A stretch of DNA of 12,504 nucleotides. Origin: Candidatus Omnitrophota bacterium. GTDB taxonomy: Bacteria; Omnitrophota; Gorgyraeia; B26-G9. The notes beneath the pieces were generated by a model. The model saw nothing but the letters and a program-made list of their open reading frames with translations. It had not been told where the DNA came from and ran no database searches. This document shows, one piece after another, positions 6,982 through 12,504 of this stretch. Position 1 is the first letter of the stretch. The number at the start of each line of letters is the position of its first letter. The translations under genes and the position numbers were made by a program. The stretch spans positions 1 to 12,504 of the forward strand of contig QNCH01000023.1 in assembly GCA_003645745.1 (NCBI GenBank). The letters are read 5' to 3'.

Positions 6982-6989
6982 AGGAAAAG

Positions 6990-7277
6990 ATGAAAATAAA
7001 GCCTTTAGGAGATCGGGTGTTGGTTAAAATTTTAGAACCGGAAGTAAAAACAAAAGGTGGTATTTTGTTGCCTGACAGCGCAAAAGAGAAGCCTCAGGAA
7101 GCTGAAGTTCTTGCTGTAGGAACAGGAAAAGTGGTTGATGGTAAAGTTGTTTCTTTGGATGTAAAAGTTGGAGATAAAATTATTTTTGGTAAGTATTCTG
7201 GAACTGAGATTACCACAAAAGATGGAATAGGTGGTTTAATTCTCAGAGTTGACGATATTTTAGCAATTATTAACTAA
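6990..7277 (+). CDS. groES: Co-chaperonin GroES (Hsp10)
   Basis: Forms the seven-membered lid on GroEL and closes the folding chamber in the cytosol. It has 95 residues, the normal bacterial size. MKIKPLGDRVLVK is the typical N-terminus. The mobile loop that docks on GroEL is the TKGGILLPDSAKEKPQEAEV segment (about residues 20-39, with its GGILLP core), and the protein ends in VDDILAIIN. The start is set by the strong Shine-Dalgarno and by family alignment. It is followed by groEL after 30 bases and is controlled by the upstream CIRCE. Confidence 0.97.
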   Translation: MKIKPLGDRVLVKILEPEVKTKGGILLPDSAKEKPQEAEVLAVGTGKVVDGKVVSLDVKVGDKIIFGKYSGTEITTKDGIGGLILRVDDILAIIN

Positions 7278-7307
7278 GTGAAGTATTTTAGCTTAAGGAG
7301 GTGAATT

Positions 7308-8951
7308 ATGGCCAAACAAATTTTGTATAATGAAGAAGCAAGGCGTGCAATACTGCGCGGAGTAGAACAGCTCGCCAGAGCGGTTAAAGTAACTTTAGGC
7401 CCAAAAGGGAGAAATGTTGTTTTAGATAAAAAATTTGGTTCGCCAACAATTACAAAAGATGGTGTAACTGTAGCCAAAGAAATTGAATTAAGTGACCCTT
7501 ATGAAAATTTAGGCGCTGAGTTGGTTAAAGAGGTAGCATCTAAGACCAGTGATTTGGCAGGTGACGGCACAACTACCGCCACAATTTTGACTGAAGCAAT
7601 TTATAAAGAAGGGTTAAAAAATGTTACTGCTGGTGCAAATCCAATGGCTTTAAAAAGAGGAATTGAACTTGCAGTGGAGAGTGTGATTAAGGAATTAAAG
7701 AGAATCGCTAAACCAATTAAAGAAGCAAAAGAAATTTCTCAGGTAGCTACAATATCTGCAAATAGTGATGCAAGTATTGGAGATTTAATTGCTGAAGCAA
7801 TGGATAAAGTTGGTAAAGATGGAGTAATTACTGTAGAAGAGGCAAAATCAATGGCAACTACTTTATCTGTAGTTGAAGGTATGCAGTTTGACCAGGGATA
7901 TCTTTCTCCGTATTTTGCTACTGATACAGATAGAATGGAATGCGTGTTAGAGGATCCTTATATCCTTTTACATGAGAAAAAGATTTCCGCATTAAAAGAT
8001 TTACTTCCTTTATTGGAAAAAATTGCTCGTACCAGCAAGCCGCTTTTGATTATTGCTGAAGATATTGATGGCGAAGCATTAGCTACTTTAGTTGTTAACA
8101 GAATCAGAGGAACTCTTAATTGCTGCGCGATAAAAGCTCCAGGTTATGGAGACAGAAGAAAAGCAATGCTTGAAGATATTGCTAACTTAACTGGCGGCAG
8201 GACAATTACTGAGGATTTAGGCGAAAAGTTGGAAAATGTTGAATTAAGCGATTTGGGCAAAGCAAAGAGAGTAAGGATAGATAAAGAAAATACTACTATA
8301 GTCGAAGGATCAGGCAAGACCGAAGCCATTAAAGCCAGAGTTAATCAGCTCAAGACACAAATGAGTAATTCAGATTCTGATTATGACAGAGAGAAATTAC
8401 AGGAACGTTTGGCTAAATTGGCTGGCGGAGTAGCAGTAATTAATGTTGGTGCAGCCACAGAAACAGAAATGAAAGAGAAAAAAGCCAGAGTTGAAGATGC
8501 CCTACATGCAACCCGTGCTGCAGTTGAAGAAGGGATTGTGCCTGGCGGTGGCGTTGGCTTAATCCGTGCAGCGGAAAAATTATCTAAATTGAATCTTGGC
8601 GGTGAAGAACAGATTGGTGTTGAGATTATAAAAAAGGCTTTAGAAGCTCCAATACGCCAATTAGCGGAGAATGCAGGTTTAGAAGGGTCAGTTATCGTGC
8701 ATCAGGTGAAAAAGGAAAAAGGCAATGTTGGTTTTAATGTTGCGACAAGTCAATATGTGGATATGCTTGAATCAGGAGTACTGGATCCTGCAAAAGTGAG
8801 TCGTTCCGCGTTAGAAAATGCCGCAAGTATTGCTGGTTTACTTTTGACTACTGAAGCTTTAGTTACAGATATCAAAGAAGAAGAAAAGGCAGGTCCGGCA
8901 ATGCCTCCTATGGGAGGAGGAATGGGCGGTGGAATGCCTGGTATGTATTAA
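7308..8951 (+). CDS. groEL: Chaperonin GroEL (Hsp60)
   Basis: ATP-driven double-ring chaperonin that folds cytosolic proteins with GroES. It has 547 residues, full length. MAKQILYNEEARRAI starts the equatorial domain; the ATP site shows TLGPKGRNV and GDGTTT with catalytic D86, and the late-hydrolysis Asp is D397 in ARVEDALHATRAAVEEG. The C-terminus carries a flexible GGM tail (GGGMGGGMPGMY), as in the ordinary housekeeping copy. AAGGAGG (7295-7301) lies six bases before the ATG. It is cotranscribed with groES and ended by the terminator at 8972-9013. Confidence 0.99.
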   Translation: MAKQILYNEEARRAILRGVEQLARAVKVTLGPKGRNVVLDKKFGSPTITKDGVTVAKEIELSDPYENLGAELVKEVASKTSDLAGDGTTTATILTEAIYKEGLKNVTAGANPMALKRGIELAVESVIKELKRIAKPIKEAKEISQVATISANSDASIGDLIAEAMDKVGKDGVITVEEAKSMATTLSVVEGMQFDQGYLSPYFATDTDRMECVLEDPYILLHEKKISALKDLLPLLEKIARTSKPLLIIAEDIDGEALATLVVNRIRGTLNCCAIKAPGYGDRRKAMLEDIANLTGGRTITEDLGEKLENVELSDLGKAKRVRIDKENTTIVEGSGKTEAIKARVNQLKTQMSNSDSDYDREKLQERLAKLAGGVAVINVGAATETEMKEKKARVEDALHATRAAVEEGIVPGGGVGLIRAAEKLSKLNLGGEEQIGVEIIKKALEAPIRQLAENAGLEGSVIVHQVKKEKGNVGFNVATSQYVDMLESGVLDPAKVSRSALENAASIAGLLLTTEALVTDIKEEEKAGPAMPPMGGGMGGGMPGMY

Positions 8952-8971
8952 AGATTAAAAGCTGATTAAGT

Positions 8972-9013
8972 AAAAAACCCGCAGGGATTTTTATCCTTCT
9001 GCGGGTTTTTTTT
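8972..9013 (+). terminator. Strong intrinsic terminator after groEL
   Basis: CCCGCAG (8978-8984) pairs with CTGCGGG (8999-9005), and GGAT/ATCC continues the stem to a TTTT loop. Six A precede and eight T follow (9006-9013). It should end groESL transcription and separate it from pyk. Confidence 0.95.
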
Positions 9014-9032
9014 ATTTTGATTTTTATTATTC

Positions 9033-9061
9033 TTGTGTTCTATTTAGAACATAAGTATAAT
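9033..9061 (+). promoter_or_regulatory. pyk promoter
   Basis: TTGTGT (9033-9038) is followed by 17 bases and a perfect TATAAT (9056-9061). The leader would be about 60 nt, with the Shine-Dalgarno GGGAGG at 9116-9121 five bases before ATG 9127. Confidence 0.6.
9036..9051. promoter_or_regulatory. Perfect 16-bp palindrome in the pyk promoter, candidate operator
   Basis: TGTTCTA-TT-TAGAACA has perfect seven-base arms. It overlaps the 3' half of the -35 box and fills most of the spacer up to the -10 box, the place where a dimeric repressor would block polymerase. The cognate regulator is unknown; it is not the Bacillus-type LexA box (GAAC-N4-GTTC), since the half-sites are in the opposite order. 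Confidence 0.5.
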
Positions 9062-9126
9062 AAAAATAATCGGGAAGAAATTTTCATATAAATAATTAAT
9101 TTAACCATAATCAACGGGAGGTTTTT

Positions 9127-10554
9127 ATGCAGCAATATTGGAATAAGACAAAGGTAATTTGCACAATTGGCCCTAGTTGTATTAAACCAGGAATTTTAAA
9201 AAAAATGATTTTATCCGGGATGGATGTTGCTAGATTTAATTTTTCGCATGGTGCGATTGAAGATCATATATCAACTATAAACACACTTAAATCCATAGCT
9301 GAAAAATTAAAGTCTCCTGTAGGTATTTTGCAGGACCTGCCGGGTCCAAAAATTCGTATTGGCTTATTATCGGAAGATTTTATTGAAATAAAAAAAGGCC
9401 AAAAATTTTTCTTAACTACAAATGATATCATTGGCACTCAAACAGGAGTTTCTTTAAATAATCCATTATTTCTTAATGAGCTGAGTAAAAATAATATTGT
9501 TTACCTTAATGATGGGCTTGTAAAGCTGATTGTTACGGCAAAAAATAAAAATAAAATTATGTGTGAAGTATTAATAGGAGGCATGATTTTTCCTAAAAAA
9601 GGAGTGAGCTGCCCGGATAAGGTTCTTAGTTTTCCTACGGTTACAGACTATGATCTTAAATGCCTTGAATTCGGTGTTCAATCAGAGGTTGATTTTGTCG
9701 CGGTTTCTTTTGTGCAGCGCGCAGAGGATATTTTAACAGTTAAAAAGTATTTAAAGAAAAAAGGAAGTTTTGCTTTTGTGATTGCTAAGATTGAACGGAA
9801 AGTAGCGTTTGAGGATATTGACCGGATTATAGAAGTTAGTGATGGGGTAATGGTTGCCAGGGGTGACCTTGGTATAGAAACAAGTTTGGAAGATGTACCT
9901 TTTCTGCAGAAAAAAATAATTGGAAAATGTAATAAAATCGGCAGGCCGGTAATTACTGCTACTCAGATGTTAGAATCAATGGTAAATAATCCTCAGCCAA
10001 CACGGGCAGAGGTAACTGATATTGCTAACGCGATTATTGACGGTACAGATGCTTTAATGCTTTCTGAAGAAACTGCTGTAGGCCGGTATCCGGTAAAGAC
10101 ATTACAGGTAATGCTCAATATTGCTGCTAAAACAGAGGATGAATTAAAGTTTTTTCCAAAAAGAATAACTTTTTCAGATGCGCAGATTGATCACAATTTA
10201 ATTGGAGCTTTTAGCCAAGCAACAGTTAATGTTGCTAATTACACTCACGCGAAAGTGATTGTTGTGCCTACAGATAATCAAGATTCTATTTCATGGTTAA
10301 GCCGGCTGCATCCGCATAGTTCTATTGTGGCGATTACGACTAAAGAGAATGTTTTTAAAAAAATGATTTTGCTCTGGGGTGTTTATCCGGTAATGATTGA
10401 TAGCTTTAGCGATTTAGGGCAAACTCTTAGCAGTTGTGTTAGGGTGGTTAAGTCTTGCGGTCTTGCGTGTAGTAAAGACAAAATAGTAATTATGCTCACT
10501 GAGGATAATGGTTTGTTTGCTTCAAATATAATGGAAGTGCGCACAATTTCCTGA
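9127..10554 (+). CDS. pyk: Pyruvate kinase
   Basis: Glycolytic enzyme that transfers phosphate from phosphoenolpyruvate to ADP, giving pyruvate and ATP in the cytosol. It has 475 residues, a standard length, with the A/B/A barrel and a C-terminal domain from about residue 350. Motifs are KVICTIGPSC, MDVARFNFSHG, LQDLPGPKIRIG, the active-site IAKIERK with K221, metal ligands E223 and D247 (ARGDLGIE), and ITATQMLESM followed by PTRAEVTDIANAIIDGTDA. It stands alone between the groEL terminator and a structured non-coding region, so it is probably monocistronic. No extra PEP-utiliser domain is attached. Confidence 0.98.
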   Translation: MQQYWNKTKVICTIGPSCIKPGILKKMILSGMDVARFNFSHGAIEDHISTINTLKSIAEKLKSPVGILQDLPGPKIRIGLLSEDFIEIKKGQKFFLTTNDIIGTQTGVSLNNPLFLNELSKNNIVYLNDGLVKLIVTAKNKNKIMCEVLIGGMIFPKKGVSCPDKVLSFPTVTDYDLKCLEFGVQSEVDFVAVSFVQRAEDILTVKKYLKKKGSFAFVIAKIERKVAFEDIDRIIEVSDGVMVARGDLGIETSLEDVPFLQKKIIGKCNKIGRPVITATQMLESMVNNPQPTRAEVTDIANAIIDGTDALMLSEETAVGRYPVKTLQVMLNIAAKTEDELKFFPKRITFSDAQIDHNLIGAFSQATVNVANYTHAKVIVVPTDNQDSISWLSRLHPHSSIVAITTKENVFKKMILLWGVYPVMIDSFSDLGQTLSSCVRVVKSCGLACSKDKIVIMLTEDNGLFASNIMEVRTIS

Positions 10555-10740
10555 GGTAATTGGTGAGGGCAATAAACGTATCATTTTAATATATTCAAAT
10601 TTTCAAAGTATATTCCCGCTTCACTCAGAAGCTGTGAAATAATTATTGTTTTCTGCGTGTTTACCTTTATGTCTCGTCGGAGAAAAAACGTGAAAACGTA
10701 AAAAGGGGATATTATTTCACAGCGTCTCACCGATTACTTT
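10553..10740 (+). other. Structured non-coding region after pyk, closed by a long-range stem
   Basis: GTAATTGGTGAG (10556-10567) pairs with CTCACCGATTAC (10726-10737) with one G-U pair, and three further pairs extend it outward to 10553/10740. Inside are a weak hairpin (AATATAT 10588-10594 with GTATATT 10608-10614) and the rod hairpin 10631-10723, making a three-way junction of about 188 nt. TTTT follows the closing stem, so it may also end pyk transcription. As DNA, the same arms could be terminal inverted repeats of a short mobile element; I see no target-site duplication and no transposase. Confidence 0.5.
10625..10729. repeat. Long imperfect inverted repeat forming a rod hairpin
   Basis: GCTGTGAAATAAT (10631-10643) is the exact reverse complement of 10711-10723, extended outward to 19 bases with two mismatches. 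The pairing register continues inward: 10654-10664 pairs with 10690-10700 (one mismatch, two G-U), then T-A pairs, and TCTC-GTCG-GAGA (10672-10683) caps the apex with a one-base shift. Nearly the whole 93 nt therefore folds as a single rod. Several G-U pairs hold only in plus-strand RNA. It is either a structured RNA or a hairpin-type MITE or insertion-sequence remnant. Confidence 0.75.
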
Positions 10741-10765
10741 TAATCTGTTTTTAATCTTTACAAAT

Positions 10766-10774
10766 TGTTATAAT
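10766..10774 (+). promoter_or_regulatory. Extended -10 promoter of the coiled-coil gene
   Basis: TGTTATAAT contains TG-N plus a perfect TATAAT. The -35 position (TGTTTT, 10746-10751) is poor, as is common for extended -10 promoters. Transcription would start near 10781, leaving a leader of about 119 nt. Confidence 0.55.
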
Positions 10775-10784
10775 CTGGTAAACT

Positions 10785-10885
10785 TATACTCAAACCTATT
10801 ACGTTTAAGTATATACTCAAATGTAATAGGTCTGCAAAATGGAGTTTTGCAGCGATTAAATTAGGAAAAAATATATTTTTTAATC
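10785..10885 (+). promoter_or_regulatory. Structured leader with competing hairpins, possible cis-regulatory RNA
   Basis: TATACTCAAA occurs at 10785-10794 and again at 10812-10821, and both copies are complementary to GTTTAAGTATA (10803-10813). Fold A pairs 10785-10795 with 10803-10813. Fold B pairs ACCTATTAC (10794-10802) with GTAATAGGT (10823-10831) and continues inward (10803-10809 with 10816-10822). The folds exclude each other; in fold A the loop CTATTAC could still pair with GTAATAG as a pseudoknot. Next come hairpin CTGCAAAA/TTTTGCAG (10832-10852) and the palindrome AAAAAATATATTTTTT (10866-10881) inside GATT/AATC, ending at the Shine-Dalgarno. It matches no riboswitch class I recognise. 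Confidence 0.5.
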
Positions 10886-10899
10886 AAGGAAGAGGAGCG

Positions 10900-12504
10900 A
10901 TGGAAAAAAAAGATAGAATTTTAAAATTGTTCAGGGTTATAGTAATTGCAATAGCTTTATTAATTGGCGCTGAGTTTTTAAATTGTGATAGAGTTGATGC
11001 TCAGCAGTCTTCTGCTATAGAAAATAATTTGCAGAAGAAAACAAATTTGTTGCAAAAGGAAATAAAACAGCTCAATATCTTGCTTAATAAAAAAAATCAA
11101 GAAGCTAAGAAAGCAGATAAAAAAATAAATATTCTAGAAATGAAATGCGAAATGATTGAAGATTTAAAAAAAGAGATTCAGCAGGCGTGTCAGGATAGGA
11201 TAAATTTGCAATCTAATTTTGAGCGCCAAATTAAGCAATTAAAACAATCATTACAAGCAGCTCAAAAGCGGGCTTTATCCGGAAAGTATAAAAATAACCT
11301 TGATAAATTACAGAATAAAACAGCTAAAATGTCTACGCAGATAAAGACATTAGATGCTAAAAAAAAGAAAATAGAACGGGAATTAACCGCAAAGTTGAAC
11401 GAGCTTAGAGATAAAATAGGTAGAATCAATAAAGAAAATGTAGATTTTAAAAAGCAAATTGATTTAAATGGTATGGACTTGCTTTTGTCAAAGCGGGAAA
11501 ATAAGCAGTTGGAAGAAGAATATGCAGTTAAAACACTAAAATTTCAGAATATAGATAAGACAAACTTGAAATTAGCAGAGAAAGTTCAGCAATTAACTAA
11601 TAAATTAAAAGATAAAGATAAATTAGCTCGGGGAAATAAAAAAGTAATTACAGATTTAGAAACGCAGATTACTGTTTTTAAAGAACAGGCTCAAGATAGG
11701 CTCAGCCAGCTTAAAAAGTTGGAATCAGAAAATAAAGGTACAAAAGGAAAATGGATTAAAGAAATTGCCAGTTTGCAGGATAAATTAAAACAAATGAAAA
11801 GATCTTTAAATATTAAAGGAAAAGAGATAGGTACTGCTAATCAGGAGTTAAAGCAGTTAAGAGCAAGGGAAAGCGTTTCAATTAAGCAAACAACAGAATT
11901 AAACACCAAGCTTAACACCCTATCAGCAGATGCTGTGAAATTATCTGAGCAATTAAGAGAAGCTAAGGATATTTTATCAGAAAGAGATCAGGAGATTGCG
12001 CGAATAAATAAGAAGTCTTTATTATTAGACGCTAAACTTGCAAAAGCTAAATTAGAGAAAGAGAGTGTGCTTGAAACGCATATAGACTTAAAGAAAGAGG
12101 TAAAACAATTAAAAGCTAAATTAGGTGCGGTAGAAGCAGATAAGGTTAAAGAAGCCAATGAGTTAAAAACAAAGATAAAAGATTTATTAAGTTCTTTAAG
12201 TATTAAAGATGGTCAAATCAGCGCAGTTAATCAGGAGCTTGCGCAATTAAAAGTTAAGAAAGGCAATTCAGTTAAACAGGTTTCGGAATTAAACACCAAG
12301 CTTAACACACTGTCAGCAGATGCTGTGAAATTATCTGAGCAACTAAGAGAAACTAAGGATGTTTTATCTAAAAAAGATCAAGAGATTGCGCGAATAAATA
12401 AGAAGTCTTCATTATTAGATGCTAAACTTGCAAAAGCTAAATTAGAGAAAGAGAGTGTGCTTGAAACGCATATAGACTTAAAGAAAGAGGTAAAACAATT
12501 AAAA
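10900..12504 (+). CDS. Secreted coiled-coil repeat protein (partial, runs off the window)
   Basis: The frame is open from ATG 10900 to the last base: 535 codons with no stop, so the true length is unknown and may be large. AAGGA (10886-10890) and GAGGAG (10892-10897) precede the ATG. The N-terminus is a signal peptide: positive MEKKDRILKLFR, hydrophobic residues about 13-27, and a likely signal peptidase I cut after VDA (residue 34). The Cys at 29 lacks a proper lipobox. Everything after is rich in Lys, Gln, Leu, Glu and Ala, with heptad-like spacing and no recognisable globular domain: an extended coiled coil outside the inner membrane. From residue about 291 it is a tandem repeat of 130 residues. 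Function unknown; a structural or surface fibre, or an envelope spacer, is inference. Confidence 0.85.
   Translation, partial: MEKKDRILKLFRVIVIAIALLIGAEFLNCDRVDAQQSSAIENNLQKKTNLLQKEIKQLNILLNKKNQEAKKADKKINILEMKCEMIEDLKKEIQQACQDRINLQSNFERQIKQLKQSLQAAQKRALSGKYKNNLDKLQNKTAKMSTQIKTLDAKKKKIERELTAKLNELRDKIGRINKENVDFKKQIDLNGMDLLLSKRENKQLEEEYAVKTLKFQNIDKTNLKLAEKVQQLTNKLKDKDKLARGNKKVITDLETQITVFKEQAQDRLSQLKKLESENKGTKGKWIKEIASLQDKLKQMKRSLNIKGKEIGTANQELKQLRARESVSIKQTTELNTKLNTLSADAVKLSEQLREAKDILSERDQEIARINKKSLLLDAKLAKAKLEKESVLETHIDLKKEVKQLKAKLGAVEADKVKEANELKTKIKDLLSSLSIKDGQISAVNQELAQLKVKKGNSVKQVSELNTKLNTLSADAVKLSEQLRETKDVLSKKDQEIARINKKSSLLDAKLAKAKLEKESVLETHIDLKKEVKQLK
11770..12504 (+). repeat. 390-bp (130-residue) tandem repeat inside the coiled-coil gene
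   Basis: Copy 1 is about 11770-12159 and copy 2 begins near 12160 and is cut by the window end, with an exact 390-base offset throughout. Over 11896-12114 against 12286-12504 I count about 11 differences in 219 bases, and the last 84 bases are identical. The 5' third of each unit (for example RSLNIKGKEIGTANQEL against SSLSIKDGQISAVNQEL) has diverged much more. More copies may follow beyond the window. Confidence 0.93.

Noticed and set aside
6951..6989. GTG at 6951 as the groES start
   Set aside because: It lies within the CIRCE operator and would add residues foreign to GroES; ATG 6990 has a strong Shine-Dalgarno at the right distance.
10553..10740. 6S RNA or an integron attC site
   Set aside because: The arms are very unequal (63 nt against 2 nt), unlike the 6S rod with a central bubble, and the attC core GTTRRRY with its partner is missing.
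10900..11001. Lipoprotein signal at Cys 29 of the coiled-coil protein
   Set aside because: The residues before Cys (E-F-L-N) do not form a lipobox: Asn at -1 is not accepted. A signal peptidase I cut after Ala 34 fits better.

Overview
The window is AT-rich bacterial chromosome, read almost entirely on the + strand. It carries a run of core genes followed by one large repetitive secreted protein. The mix of alaS next to a partial histidine set, a CIRCE-controlled groESL and a signal-peptide coiled-coil giant suits an uncultivated Gram-negative lineage. Omnitrophota or a relative is my guess, from overall style only; no marker in the window proves it.

Layout. Positions 1-114 hold the 3' end of an unrecognised gene. 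Positions 115-368 are non-coding and contain a good minus-strand promoter driving a predicted RNA of about 60 nt that ends in a hairpin plus eight T, and then a plus-strand hairpin ahead of alaS. Positions 369-6817 form one tightly packed transcription unit: alaS, hisD, hisB, hisA, hisI, coaX. The his genes cover dehydration (hisB), isomerisation (hisA), cyclohydrolysis (hisI) and the last oxidation (hisD). hisG, hisE, hisH, hisF, hisC and histidinol-phosphatase are absent here and would have to lie elsewhere. HisD is shortened by an internal helix.

Positions 6818-8971 hold a heat-shock unit: a sigma70-type promoter, a CIRCE operator (HrcA target), groES, groEL and then a strong intrinsic terminator. 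Pyruvate kinase (9127-10554) has its own promoter, with a perfect 16-bp palindrome between or over the -35 and -10 boxes.

Positions 10555-10899 hold no gene but are dense in structure. The first part is a rod-like imperfect hairpin of about 93-105 nt, apparently enclosed by a further long-range stem. The second part is an extended -10 promoter and a leader of about 120 nt in which two copies of TATACTCAAA compete for the same partner, followed by two more hairpins and a Shine-Dalgarno sequence. This leader feeds an open reading frame that starts at 10900 and is still open at the window end. It encodes a signal peptide and then an uninterrupted coiled coil, with a 130-residue tandem repeat whose second copy is cut by the window edge.

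The strongest candidates for something undescribed are the leader and giant coiled-coil protein together, the rod-shaped element after pyk, and the short minus-strand RNA upstream of alaS. No CRISPR array, tRNA, rRNA or intact transposase gene was seen.
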